A stretch of DNA of 64,000 nucleotides, taken from positions 2,156-66,155 of the forward strand of contig NZ_AXAI01000003.1 in the NCBI RefSeq assembly GCF_000472425.1. The letters run 5' to 3'. The stretch comes from Bradyrhizobium sp. Tv2a-2. GTDB taxonomy: Bacteria; Pseudomonadota; Alphaproteobacteria; Rhizobiales; Xanthobacteraceae. The position numbers were made by a program, and so were the translations under genes. Each line of letters begins with the position of its first letter. The stretch's first letter is position 1. Below are positions 8,885 to 17,528 of this stretch, piece by piece. Under the pieces are notes generated by a model that was not told the origin of the DNA, did no database searches, and worked only from the letters and a program-made list of their open reading frames with translations.

Positions 8885-9607
8885 CTACGCCTTATTGAAG
8901 CTGCTGAACATGTTTTTATAGGTTATCAGCCGAGCCATAATTCCGATACGCCACAGGCGCGCGCTTCTTGTTCGAAAGGGCATGGACCTAATAATGGGTA
9001 ACATCAGGAATGGAAACGGTATCACCTCATACTGTCCCGACCACGTTTTTAGATACCAATGCCCGAGCAAATCTCGGGCGAGAACGAGTTGGCCAAATAC
9101 GAGCTGCGTTGAGCGACAACGCACTGCTTGGTTATGAATTTGAAACCATCGGATGCGGTTTTTGCCCTCAAGAACGATGTGAAGGTGCGTTGGGCCGACC
9201 CTCACTACACCGCAGTAGTTTCCAACGCCGACCGGCTGCTCGTTTAGGCTAGAAATTGTGTCTAAGCTGGGTAACGCAGGATACACCCTCCAATTTGACC
9301 CGACCATAGTTTTGGCATCGACTAACGCTGCCTCACTTTCTATTTCGCCATCGGCCGCTCTCAGAAAGATCCCCGCGCAGGCGACTGGATCCAACGCATA
9401 CTGCTGCTGTGGGCCACCCCGGAAGTTGACGCAGAATGATCCTTTGCTTCGCTGCCGAAGACTTTTTCTGGATAATCTATCGAGGCAGTATTTGAAGCGG
9501 ACAAGTCGCTCGACGGGACTTAGCGTTGGTGCGAATGATTTCATGCGCATTTCCAATCGCCTGACAAACCAGACCAACCTCAATTCTTGCCAGATACCTC
9601 TGATCAT
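8885..9607 (-). CDS. Hypothetical protein
   Basis: A 240-residue frame; internal ATG codons at residues 21 and 23 (MRMKSF) are alternative starts. I do not recognise it. The composition is protein-like (e.g. VGVGNYCGVVRVGPTHLHIVLEGKNRIRWF) rather than the Arg/Pro-rich pattern of shadow frames, and no longer competing frame covers it. No membrane segment or catalytic motif is evident. It lies in the mobilisation module downstream of the relaxase gene, on the same strand. Confidence 0.45.
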   Translation of the reverse strand: MIRGIWQELRLVWFVRRLEMRMKSFAPTLSPVERLVRFKYCLDRLSRKSLRQRSKGSFCVNFRGGPQQQYALDPVACAGIFLRAADGEIESEAALVDAKTMVGSNWRVYPALPSLDTISSLNEQPVGVGNYCGVVRVGPTHLHIVLEGKNRIRWFQIHNQAVRCRSTQLVFGQLVLARDLLGHWYLKTWSGQYEVIPFPFLMLPIIRSMPFRTRSARLWRIGIMARLITYKNMFSSFNKA

Positions 9608-9766
9608 TGCTTTCTCATTGATGTTACCCTATCGGAACACTTGGCAGCGACCCGGGGCACAGCGGGCTCTCGCGAGCCGTCCGCTCGGCGGATTTTATGG
9701 ATTCACGGCCTCGATGACGTGCCAGGCCGGATCAGCGCCGCGTGCGCCTATCGCGAGATTTAGTCC

Positions 9767-12169
9767 TTAGTTTTCTCTCTCAGAATTACTAACGCGATCA
9801 GATGCATTGATTTTCGAGTCTTGCAGCGTGGCGACCTTCGACGCCGACGCCTCCGGATTAGCTGTTGTGAAGTCGAGCGTCGTTCCGCGACGGCTCTGGC
9901 GGCTAAACTGTCTCGCGAGTTCATCGAGGTTTCGCGCCTGATCTTTCGAGACGAATACGCGCGTAGTCCCCCGAGATCTGGTGAGAGCGACATAGCTCGC
10001 AGCATCGCGCCAGTGATGGGTATGCAAGAGATACACTTCGTCTAGCGTTCGACCTTGGCCGCGATAGATCGTCCCGGCGTATCCCAGGTCCACCGCAACA
10101 TCTCCTTTCGAAAGATCGATGGCGATTAGCTTGCCGCGGTCGGTTCGAACCGTCACATTGGATTTCTCGATTGCGAGCACCGAAGCGAACAAGCCGTTCA
10201 CAATGCCGCGCTTCTTGTCGGTGCTGCGAAAAACGATGCGATCACCCTCGCCGATCTTTAACGTACCGCTACCGGTCTCGAAATGACCGATGCTGCGGAC
10301 GCGCCCGCGTTCGATTTCGAGAGCCTGGATCGTATCGTTCAGCCGTCGCGCTTCTTCGTTCGTATAGGCAAAGACGAAGCGCTTGCCCCGCGCGGAAATC
10401 GTGTCGTTCCGATATTGAGTGATAAGAGCCGCACGACTTTCATCTAGGGATGTCGACCAAGCAATGCATCCCTGGGCCGAGAATGCCTCCACGCCTTCAC
10501 GGAAGCGGCCCTCGGAGAAAGCCTCGGAAGCGCGACGCGCCCAATCCTTCCTCTGCCGTTGGACAGTCGACAACTTCGCGGCGTTGATTTCGTGGGCCAG
10601 GTTGGCAAAAATTCCGCCGCGTTCAATGCTGGCAAGCTGTCGATCGTCGCCGACCATGACGAGGCGCACGTCGCCTTTGGATTGCTCGGTAAGCGCAAGG
10701 AGCCTTTGCAGCCTGACTGTATCCACCATGCCCGCCTCGTCCAACACGATCAAGGTCTTGCGTGCAAACTGTGCGTTGGAGTGATGGGGAGCATGGTCTT
10801 GATACCACAATAGAGAGTGGATCGTCGAAGCGCGTGCAAAGCCGGCATCCTTGAGGTCTGCCACGACGGCGTTGGTCGGCCCGAGTGCGCATATTTTGTA
10901 GCCATCGCGTTCAGCTAAGAGACGGATTGCATTGAGTGCCGCGGTTTTTCCAGTGCCCGCCCGCCCAATGAGCACACTGAGCTGCATGCCAGAGAGAATT
11001 TGACGCGCTGCAATGGCCTGCTCCTCCGAAAGCCCCCATTCACGGAGCGCTTCAAGATGGTTTGAAGCGATCGGCGAGCGCTGAGTCGTCGCCAGGCGGC
11101 GGGCCGCTGCGACAGTGGCGCTCTCTTGCATACATACGTCTCGGGTCGTGTAACCGACGAACTGACCGCCTGCAGCTTCATACAATCTAAGAGTGCCGGA
11201 TTGTTCCCGAATGAGGTTTATCGCCAACTTACGGGTAACGACGTCTTCGAAGGCCTGCTCCAGGTCCTGCTCCGTCACATAGGACCGCGTTCGCAGAAGG
11301 TTCTGAAAGGTTGCCAGCGGACTTTGCAGGTCGGCAGGGGCCGGACGCTGTGCCGCGAGCCGCGCCTCCTGCTGAACACGGGCCTCCTTGGCCGAAGGCA
11401 GAGATTGAACGTCCAAATCTTGCAGCCGCGCGTGCAGCTGCGCCACGCGTACGCCTTCGATCCTGCGCGCGAGAGAATGGATTCCGCCTTGGCGGTCGAC
11501 GATGACGTAATCTCGACGGTCGCCCCGCGCGAGCACATAGCCCTTTTCCTGCAATGCTGCCTGGAATGACATTCCATTGTCCGTCGAGCGCCACAGGCTT
11601 GTAACTTCGGAGACAATGGAGGCTATTTCATTGCCCTTCGTACGGTCACGCTGTTGCTGTTCCGCGTGGGAATGAGTTCGCTTTGGCCGGGCGAGGCCGT
11701 CGCGCTCGACGTGGGCACCTTGCGTATATTGATGGCCGAAGACTCGCTCCAGCTCGCGAGAGGCCTCCTCGTGAGCACGGTAGTTGTGCGAGTCCGGAAT
11801 TGCGCACATTTTTGAAGCGTCGATCCGGGACCAGACGATGTGCAGGTGCTCCCGGCCATGCTTCTTGTGCATCACGATTGCTCGTGGCTGCCCAAGCAAC
11901 TGCAGCCGCTTCTCCAGCGAATCGATCGAATACATCCATTGCTCGAGTTCGAGGCGCTCTTCGACACGGACGTTGATTGACGCATGATAGAGATTGCGTT
12001 TGCAGCGGGTGCCCGCTGCAACAGCGCTCATTTCCCGGAACGCGCCTTTTAGATCAGATGCAACCGTGCCGCGGATTTCGATGACTTCCATTACCTCATT
12101 GGTATCGACCCGCATCAAATGGACGGCCAATTCGTCCGGTCCTGCGCGTGAACGGCCCTTGATGATCAT
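9767..12169 (-). CDS. Relaxase fused to a RecD/TraA-like helicase
   Basis: 800 residues. The N-terminal 200 residues look like a VirD2/MobP-type relaxase: a YHASINV strand near residue 61 and the metal-binding H-L-H of EHLHIVWSRID (H108, H110). After a linker there is a superfamily 1 helicase: Walker A GRAGTGKT (about 403-410), LDEAGMVD (about 478), and a C-terminal YVALTRSRGTTRVFVS motif VI region. The relaxase should nick one strand at oriT and the helicase unwind the transferred strand. The MobC-like gene lies 9 bp upstream in the same direction. The catalytic tyrosine could not be assigned by eye. Confidence 0.85.
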   Translation of the reverse strand: MIIKGRSRAGPDELAVHLMRVDTNEVMEVIEIRGTVASDLKGAFREMSAVAAGTRCKRNLYHASINVRVEERLELEQWMYSIDSLEKRLQLLGQPRAIVMHKKHGREHLHIVWSRIDASKMCAIPDSHNYRAHEEASRELERVFGHQYTQGAHVERDGLARPKRTHSHAEQQQRDRTKGNEIASIVSEVTSLWRSTDNGMSFQAALQEKGYVLARGDRRDYVIVDRQGGIHSLARRIEGVRVAQLHARLQDLDVQSLPSAKEARVQQEARLAAQRPAPADLQSPLATFQNLLRTRSYVTEQDLEQAFEDVVTRKLAINLIREQSGTLRLYEAAGGQFVGYTTRDVCMQESATVAAARRLATTQRSPIASNHLEALREWGLSEEQAIAARQILSGMQLSVLIGRAGTGKTAALNAIRLLAERDGYKICALGPTNAVVADLKDAGFARASTIHSLLWYQDHAPHHSNAQFARKTLIVLDEAGMVDTVRLQRLLALTEQSKGDVRLVMVGDDRQLASIERGGIFANLAHEINAAKLSTVQRQRKDWARRASEAFSEGRFREGVEAFSAQGCIAWSTSLDESRAALITQYRNDTISARGKRFVFAYTNEEARRLNDTIQALEIERGRVRSIGHFETGSGTLKIGEGDRIVFRSTDKKRGIVNGLFASVLAIEKSNVTVRTDRGKLIAIDLSKGDVAVDLGYAGTIYRGQGRTLDEVYLLHTHHWRDAASYVALTRSRGTTRVFVSKDQARNLDELARQFSRQSRRGTTLDFTTANPEASASKVATLQDSKINASDRVSNSEREN

Positions 12170-12178
12170 GAGCGACGA

Positions 12179-12547
12179 TCAAGGCTGCCGGCGCAGCGCG
12201 TTCATCAACGCGTTGCGCATTTCGGATATTTGCGAGAGGCAATCGGCAATTTTTTTGCGATCGTCCTCGTTCGCGTTGGACGGCCTCGCCAGCGTGCGCA
12301 ACTCGGTCGCGGCCTGACCGAGCGTTGCCAAGAGTTGCGCCACGGCGGTCCGGTCGATTGGCGGCCTCCGCACCGACCGAATGGTCTTGGCCGCCAGGAG
12401 CACGTTGCGGGCGTGCGAAGCCGCCGAGAGCCCGGCCCTGTCGGCGTCCTCCCAGATTTTTGTCCACTCTTCATTGGAGAGACGAATCTGAAGAAGTTCA
12501 CCTCGCTGGCGCTTTTCAGAACCGGCCATGACAGCCGCCTGAGCCAA
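12179..12547 (-). CDS. MobC-like relaxosome protein
   Basis: 122 residues (or 116 from the ATG at 12529). The pattern LQIRLSNEEWTKIWEDADRAGLSAASHARNVLLAA is the ribbon-helix-helix-like DNA-binding region of MobC-type relaxosome proteins, followed by a helical tail. Such proteins bind near oriT and help the relaxase open it. It is immediately upstream of the relaxase gene, and a hairpin-rich candidate oriT lies just upstream of its start. Confidence 0.75.
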   Translation of the reverse strand: MAQAAVMAGSEKRQRGELLQIRLSNEEWTKIWEDADRAGLSAASHARNVLLAAKTIRSVRRPPIDRTAVAQLLATLGQAATELRTLARPSNANEDDRKKIADCLSQISEMRNALMNALRRQP

Positions 12548-12560
12548 CTTCGGACCAACC

Positions 12561-12670
12561 TGCGCACCCGCCTCCTTCGGCCAGGAGGCGGCTAACTACG
12601 CTGAAGCTGGGGGATCGAACGGGGGTGGCGCCCCCTTCCGCAAGTCGGCGCGGTATTACCGCGCATGGCT
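12561..12670. other. Candidate origin of transfer (oriT) region with three hairpins
   Basis: Three inverted repeats lie between the divergent mobC and the gene at 12,796: a perfect 9-bp stem CCGCCTCCT/AGGAGGCGG with a 6-nt loop (12,568-12,591), GGGGG/CCCCC around 12,621-12,635, and GCGCGGT/ACCGCGC with a 3-nt loop (12,648-12,664). Position beside mobC fits an oriT. The nick site is not identified. Confidence 0.4.
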
Positions 12671-12760
12671 TGCCCCAAGCCTTATCTTCAAGCTTCCTCG
12701 TTCGCACTACGATGATTCCTTCGTTACTTCAATGGATTGGACACTTCAAGAAATATGCTC

Positions 12761-12793
12761 TTACGCTTTTATTACGCTTTTGCTACGCTTCGG
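12761..12793 (+). repeat. Three 11-bp direct repeats (iteron-like) before a start codon
   Basis: TTACGCTTTTA, TTACGCTTTTG and CTACGCTTCGG lie head to tail and end 2 bp before ATG 12,796. The 11-bp period is about one helical turn, as expected for cooperative protein binding. Likely an operator, possibly bound by the downstream gene's own product. Confidence 0.7.
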
Positions 12794-12795
12794 CC

Positions 12796-13344
12796 ATGAG
12801 CGAGACCGAGAAGCCTTTAGGTGAAATTGTCGAAGCGCTACGGCGAAGGTCCACCCATACGCTGCTGCAGCGTCGGGTGACTTACGCGCTCGATCACATC
12901 GAGACCGTGCTGGCCGCAGGCTGGTCCATGACCGAGCTCGCCGCGCATCTTGCCGCCGCCGGCGTGACGCATCGTGGTGGCCAACGCCTGACGGCGGGCC
13001 ACTTTGCGGTGATGGTGACCCGTGCGCGCGCAAAGGCCCGCGGCCGCAGACGCCAGCATCGGAGCCACCCCTCCCAACAAATTAAGCTGGCGCCGCGCGC
13101 GGCGGACGAGCAGCGCGCTGCTTCGACCGAGTTGAATATGGCCGACAATCTCGCGGCGCTCGCTGAGCGCTCCGCACGCCAGGTTGCGGAACAGGAGCGT
13201 GAGGCGGCAATCGATCGTGACATCGGTGCGGCATTGGATGCGATGTTTGGCAGGAATCAATTCCCTCCTCCACCGTCGCCTAATGATCCCAAGGCCTCGA
13301 CGTCCGCTTCGCTCAAACGACCCCGCCGCCGCCAAGCCCGGTAG
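12796..13344 (+). CDS. Small putative DNA-binding mobilisation accessory protein
   Basis: 182 residues from ATG 12,796, directly after three iteron-like repeats. The N-terminal part (GEIVEALRRRSTHTLLQRRVTYALDHIETVLAAGWSMTEL..., about residues 8-75) is helical with a helix-turn-helix feel (SMTELAAHLAAAGVTHRGGQRLTAGHFAVMV); this resembles accessory regulators of conjugative modules. A basic linker (KARGRRRQH) and a charged helical tail follow. The 3' end overlaps the opposite-strand gene at 13,257 by 88 bp. No upstream Shine-Dalgarno is obvious because the repeats occupy that position. Function is inferred only. Confidence 0.6.
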   Translation: MSETEKPLGEIVEALRRRSTHTLLQRRVTYALDHIETVLAAGWSMTELAAHLAAAGVTHRGGQRLTAGHFAVMVTRARAKARGRRRQHRSHPSQQIKLAPRAADEQRAASTELNMADNLAALAERSARQVAEQEREAAIDRDIGAALDAMFGRNQFPPPPSPNDPKASTSASLKRPRRRQAR

Positions 13345-14348
13345 TCTTCCAAGGCCGCTCGCAAGCCGTAATTTAGGCCGAATGAGATTTTCGGATTCGG
13401 CAGCCATTGAAGCGCGCTGAAGTCGCCGTCGTTCGGCTTGACTTCCGACATCCGCAAGGCGGCTGACGGGGAAAATTCATTGGGCTCCACGTCGAGATAG
13501 CGCAGCGGGGCGTCGTGGCCTGCCAGAAATTTTTCGCGTACCGTCTTGACCAGATCGGCAAACACCAAGGTCGGGGGCGTTCCCCCTCCGGGCAGGCCGA
13601 TAAGGGTGATTAGCGAAGACTGATCATCGATCGTGCGGCCGTGATCACCCTTTATTCCTATCACCAACAGAGCGCGGCTCGGCATCCCGCCGCCGCCGAG
13701 ATAGCGCAGCTCGTGGATGCCTTCAGAAACCGTATCAATGGCGATCGGCTCTTGGGAGCTGCAGATCTCGGCAACGACGGTCGCTTCGCGTACGACATAT
13801 TGTTGCTCGTTTTCGGGGCGATCGACGTCATAGACTTCCATGTCCGGGGGCCGATAGCCTGCATGGTGCGGCGCGATGTCGGGCAGTAGGACACCCGTCC
13901 GATCCCTCAGGTGTTTTTCCAGACCATGGCGTGCGAGAAAATCTCGCGCCACCCCCGCGATGGCCGCCTGCAGGTTTTTGTTCAGCTCGTCGGCTTCGAC
14001 AGGATTAAGCTCCACGAAGCTGCGGTCTGCGCCAAAAATGCGCCCGCCGATCGGAATCAGTTCGCGGCCATTGTCTATTTCCGGCGCGTCGATTTCGATC
14101 GCGTAGCCGTCTCCGGCGCCGCGAAACATGCCCGGCCGACGGCGATGAAGCCAGGGTGCGACCACGCTGCGGTATGCAATACCGCGCCAGTCCGGGTCGC
14201 CGAGCAAGGCGAAGATTTTCCGAAGCTGCGCCGCATATTCGCTAGGAACCCAGGTGATGACCTGCGTGAGACCGCCCGGGTGCTGCCGCCTGCGCGCTCG
14301 CCAATCGCGCGTTCGCGCCGCAGAACCTGCCGGGGGCTCGGTCATCAT
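13257..14348 (-). CDS. Hypothetical protein of the mobilisation module
   Basis: 363 residues. I do not recognise a family. It begins with a basic region (RTRDWRARRRQHPGG), then a mixed alpha/beta region (LIPIGGRIFGADRSFVELNPVEADELNKNLQAAI) and a Gly-rich section (LITLIGLPGGGTPPTLVFADLV). Its ATG overlaps the stop of the ParA-like gene by 4 bp, so the two are co-translated. Its 3' end overlaps the convergent gene at 12,796-13,344 by 88 bp. A partner role for the ParA-like ATPase is the simplest reading of the context. Confidence 0.65.
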   Translation of the reverse strand: MMTEPPAGSAARTRDWRARRRQHPGGLTQVITWVPSEYAAQLRKIFALLGDPDWRGIAYRSVVAPWLHRRRPGMFRGAGDGYAIEIDAPEIDNGRELIPIGGRIFGADRSFVELNPVEADELNKNLQAAIAGVARDFLARHGLEKHLRDRTGVLLPDIAPHHAGYRPPDMEVYDVDRPENEQQYVVREATVVAEICSSQEPIAIDTVSEGIHELRYLGGGGMPSRALLVIGIKGDHGRTIDDQSSLITLIGLPGGGTPPTLVFADLVKTVREKFLAGHDAPLRYLDVEPNEFSPSAALRMSEVKPNDGDFSALQWLPNPKISFGLNYGLRAALEDYRAWRRRGRLSEADVEALGSLGDGGGGN

Positions 14349-15130
14349 TCCTTTTTGGCCTTGCGGTTTGTCGGTTTGGCGTCCGGCAGGATTGGACCGA
14401 GAGACGCGAGCAGCCGCTTCAGCCAGCCCTCGAAAATTCCGGCCGACCGAATGGAAGGAGCCTCGGGCAGCCCAAGTGCGACGAGGTCCTTCCAGCTCAT
14501 GCTCGCGATTTGATCCAGTCGTCCCTGGTTCATCATGTAGCCCCAGGCCGGAGCGGCCATGCGCTCAATTTTTATCACATTGATCGGCTGGGCCTTGCCG
14601 GTCGCCGCTTCGATGGCGCGTTCGATATTTTGATCTCCCTCCACAAAATCCGCGACCACCGGGTTCAGCACGGCCGTGCGGCGAGCTTGCGGATAGATTT
14701 CGCCGAAGCGAGCCAGATTGCTGAATCCGGACCGCAGCGCTTGGTCTTGCATGGTGAGAAGGCAAACGAAATGCAGGATTTCCCCGTCGCCAAAAAATGC
14801 ACGCCCGACGTCGCCTTCGCTCCACCTGATGAAGGCCGTCGTCACAGACGCCCCGGCATTGACGATGGCCAAGTCTTGCTCCGCCATCTGCGAGGCGGCC
14901 CGATCGAGCGGGGCGAACAGGAGGTCGGGCCGCGCATAGAGCGCCTCGGGCGAGGGCGCGCCGGTCGGGACATAAATTGAGTTCGGATACTTCACCGCCA
15001 TCCGGCGCTCGATCTCGATCTCGAACATGGTCGGGGTCAGCTGCCGTTGCACCGCAGCGATGAAGAGCCCGTCCGATACCGTATCCTTTCCGATCCCGCC
15101 CTTATCACCGCCGACGATTACGACCGTCAC
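14345..15130 (-). CDS. ParA/VirC1-like P-loop ATPase
   Basis: 261 residues from GTG 15,130 with AGGAGAA about 8 bp upstream. The N-terminus MTVVIVGGDKGGIGKDT is a deviant Walker A motif of the ParA/MinD type, but with Asp in place of the usual Thr/Ser after the invariant GK. The rest reads as an alpha/beta fold (DLAIVNAGASVTTAFI, VCLLTMQDQAL). VirC1/ParA homologues in mobile elements help partition or bring the relaxosome to the coupling protein. It is divergent from the coupling-protein operon across a 180-bp region with palindromes. Confidence 0.65.
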   Translation of the reverse strand: MTVVIVGGDKGGIGKDTVSDGLFIAAVQRQLTPTMFEIEIERRMAVKYPNSIYVPTGAPSPEALYARPDLLFAPLDRAASQMAEQDLAIVNAGASVTTAFIRWSEGDVGRAFFGDGEILHFVCLLTMQDQALRSGFSNLARFGEIYPQARRTAVLNPVVADFVEGDQNIERAIEAATGKAQPINVIKIERMAAPAWGYMMNQGRLDQIASMSWKDLVALGLPEAPSIRSAGIFEGWLKRLLASLGPILPDAKPTNRKAKKE

Positions 15131-15238
15131 TCGACTTCTCCTATGTTCCCCGGTCCGCGCCTGACGACGCCTCGGTATCCGCCAACGTGTCGTCGGGCTT
15201 GGGTAAAGGCGCCGTTGACCGGCCCGCTACCAGTTGCT

Positions 15239-15265
15239 AACGTCACTAGTGACGAAAGTGACGTT
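15239..15265. promoter_or_regulatory. Palindromic operator candidate between the ParA-like and traD operons
   Basis: CGTCACTAGTGACG (15,241-15,254) is a perfect 14-bp palindrome, and a further half-site GTGACGTT follows at 15,258-15,265, also paired with AACGTCAC at 15,239-15,246. It lies in the divergent intergenic region, which argues that the rightward gene starts at 15,311 and not further upstream. Confidence 0.55.
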
Positions 15266-15310
15266 CATACGCTACCTCCGCTCGGCGCGCAACCCTCGGA
15301 AACACCTGAA

Positions 15311-15706
15311 ATGACGGATGTGGGACCAAATGAAGCGATTTGGCGCGCGTTCTCGGCCAAAGGTCTGGCCATCGCTCTCTCCTGGCCGGCTGACAAGCTG
15401 CTGAGATTTACGCAGCACCCGAAGTTCAAAAACCTGACGCCGGAGGATCAAAATACCATTTGGAAGAGGCTTGAAACGGGCGTCAGCCGGCCGGTCGCAG
15501 CCCCGCGGGCAGGTGGGTCCCAAGCCGCCAAAGCAAAATCTCTCCGTGCTCCGATCAAAGTCGGACCCGTGACGAAATCGGCGGCCGCGCCGCGCCGGGC
15601 CTTCATCAGTCGCGAACTCCGCTACGCCATGAAGATCGCCGCAGCCTATTGGATTTCGATCATCGTGATCGGCCTCTCTCTCTTGAAAATTTTTGCTGGA
15701 GGTTAG
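15311..15706 (+). CDS. Small tail-anchored protein upstream of the coupling protein
   Basis: 131 residues from ATG 15,311; an upstream ATG at 15,143 is in frame but would put the palindromic operator inside the gene. The N-terminal half is soluble (NEAIWRAFSAKGLAIALSWPADKLLRFTQHPKF), then a Lys/Ala/Pro linker, and a single C-terminal membrane segment (AYWISIIVIGLSLLKIF). Only 2 bp separate its stop from the traD-like start, so they form an operon. I do not recognise the family; it could anchor or regulate the coupling protein. Confidence 0.6.
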   Translation: MTDVGPNEAIWRAFSAKGLAIALSWPADKLLRFTQHPKFKNLTPEDQNTIWKRLETGVSRPVAAPRAGGSQAAKAKSLRAPIKVGPVTKSAAAPRRAFISRELRYAMKIAAAYWISIIVIGLSLLKIFAGG

Positions 15707-15708
15707 CT

Positions 15709-17445
15709 ATGGCCGCTTCAACCGAGATCACGGAACGCCATCGTTCTTCCTGGAAGGCGTTCACTTGGGGTTGCTTCGTGTTCGTCGCTGCGTCAGCAGC
15801 GGGCTGGGTAGCAGCATTCGACATCACTCGTTTCCCGAACTCGGTCGGTCCCTTTCTGTCTCAATCGACCATGGCCTTGACCGTCCTCGGCCGCGCGATG
15901 TGCGAGGCGGTCGGCTTTCAACTCGACAACATTACGGTTGCGCAGGTGCTTGAACGTGGAGGGCTAACGCTATCCTTCTTCGGGCGTGTCGGAATCGTGT
16001 TCGCCGCCGCTTTCCTCGCCGCAGTTACCATCGCCGAGTGGCGCAGGAGACAAACACCCCGCCGCCTACGAACGAAATGGATCGATAGGGACATCCCGCC
16101 CTGGTCGGAAGGAAAGGACGCTATCGCCAACGCCAATTCAACACTACTCGCCGGAATCAAACGGACCGGCCGGGGCTTGGAGATCTGCCCCGGCATCCCA
16201 CTGTCCAAGGAACAAGAGGCACGCTCGTTGGCCGTCGTCGGCGAGCCTGGCAGCGGAAAAACTGTCGCGTTTTGGCAGGTAATTTTCCAGCTTCTCAAAC
16301 GGAGGTGCCACATCATTGGCCACGATGTGAAGGGTGATCTGACGGCTCGTTGGCCTGGGCAATTTATTCTGCTGGCGCCTCACGACGCGCGATCCTGGGG
16401 TTGGGCAATTGGACGGGACATCGTCGGTACCGTCCTTGCGCGCGAGCTATCCACATTGCTGGTCGCGGCAGCTGGCAATGATCCGCAGTGGGCCGAAGGG
16501 GCCCGCGAGATTCTTGTCGGGATCATCAAGACGCTGCAACATGAGCGAAGAACGGAATGGGGCTGGCCCGACTTGAAAGCAGCCCTCGAACTTGATGATG
16601 CGGCTCTGAAAGATTTTGCGTGCCGCTTTCATCCCGTAGCGAAGCGATTCACGTCGCTCGATGGCGACCAGAATTTCACGAAGAACGCCGGAAGTTATGT
16701 TTCCACGTTGATGGCGCCTATCAATAGATTGATCGAGCCGCTGGCGGCGGCTTGGGGCGGCCTCAGGCCGCAATTTCAAATGTCTCTGACGGAATGGCTC
16801 GACAATCCCAACCCAACTTTCCGGACCTTGATACTGCAGAGGGCCCCTGACCTCGGCGCCTTATCAACAGCATGGATCGGCTCCGCCGTCCAAGTGATTG
16901 CGCAACACCTTGTCGGAACACGGCGAGATCGGAATCCAGGCGACCAACATGCCTCCCATCCGCCGGACGTGTGGCTCTTGCTCGACGAGTTTGCGCAACT
17001 CGGACCGATTTCGTCGAGCTTTTTGCCATTGTTAGAGGTCGGTCGCTCGCTCGGCGTACGCGCGATGGTCGGGTTGCAAAACTTCCAACAACTCTCGCGT
17101 ATCCAGGGCCAGCACGCACCCGCGGAACTCCTTCAACTCATCGGCACCTTAGTATGTTTTCGCCTCAATCCTGGCGCGGACGCCAAGCGCGTTTGCGAGG
17201 AGAGGCTGACGACGGCTCCGGTGCGTACCTGGATCGCAAACGACAAGACGGGTATCAAAGAGCCAGGATCTAAGGAGATCCGCATTTTGTCCCAGGACGA
17301 CCTCTCAAGATTAGAAATCACACGTGACGGTGCGCAAGGCTATTTGCTCATCGGCAATGCGGCCTTTGGACTGGAGTGGCCCTTTCCGAATGCGCCAATT
17401 CAGCGGGATAGCTCAATCAGGTCAGCATGGATTAGGTCCAACTAA
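15709..17445 (+). CDS. Type IV coupling protein, TraD/VirD4-like
   Basis: 578 residues from ATG 15,709 with GGAGG upstream. Two N-terminal membrane segments (about residues 15-37 and 90-112) are followed by a cytosolic ATPase: Walker A GEPGSGKT (about 177-184), then PDVWLLLDEFAQLGP Walker B (about 419-433) and VGLQNFQQLSRIQG. This is the hexameric ATPase that links relaxosome DNA to a type IV secretion channel. No mating-pair channel genes are in the window, so the element looks mobilisable and would borrow a channel, unless channel genes lie to the left. Confidence 0.9.
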   Translation: MAASTEITERHRSSWKAFTWGCFVFVAASAAGWVAAFDITRFPNSVGPFLSQSTMALTVLGRAMCEAVGFQLDNITVAQVLERGGLTLSFFGRVGIVFAAAFLAAVTIAEWRRRQTPRRLRTKWIDRDIPPWSEGKDAIANANSTLLAGIKRTGRGLEICPGIPLSKEQEARSLAVVGEPGSGKTVAFWQVIFQLLKRRCHIIGHDVKGDLTARWPGQFILLAPHDARSWGWAIGRDIVGTVLARELSTLLVAAAGNDPQWAEGAREILVGIIKTLQHERRTEWGWPDLKAALELDDAALKDFACRFHPVAKRFTSLDGDQNFTKNAGSYVSTLMAPINRLIEPLAAAWGGLRPQFQMSLTEWLDNPNPTFRTLILQRAPDLGALSTAWIGSAVQVIAQHLVGTRRDRNPGDQHASHPPDVWLLLDEFAQLGPISSSFLPLLEVGRSLGVRAMVGLQNFQQLSRIQGQHAPAELLQLIGTLVCFRLNPGADAKRVCEERLTTAPVRTWIANDKTGIKEPGSKEIRILSQDDLSRLEITRDGAQGYLLIGNAAFGLEWPFPNAPIQRDSSIRSAWIRSN

Positions 17446-17528
17446 CAAATGCCCGCCGGCTTTTGACATACAGCCGCTCCCAGAATCACGATCCAGGGCG
17501 ATTCCGCCCATCTCCAGTGGAGAGTTAC

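Noticed and set aside
12600..12640. Second tRNA-end direct repeat (attL) near GGGGGATCGAAC
   Set aside because: Only a short resemblance to the T-arm; the flanking bases do not match the tRNA-Ser 3' end.
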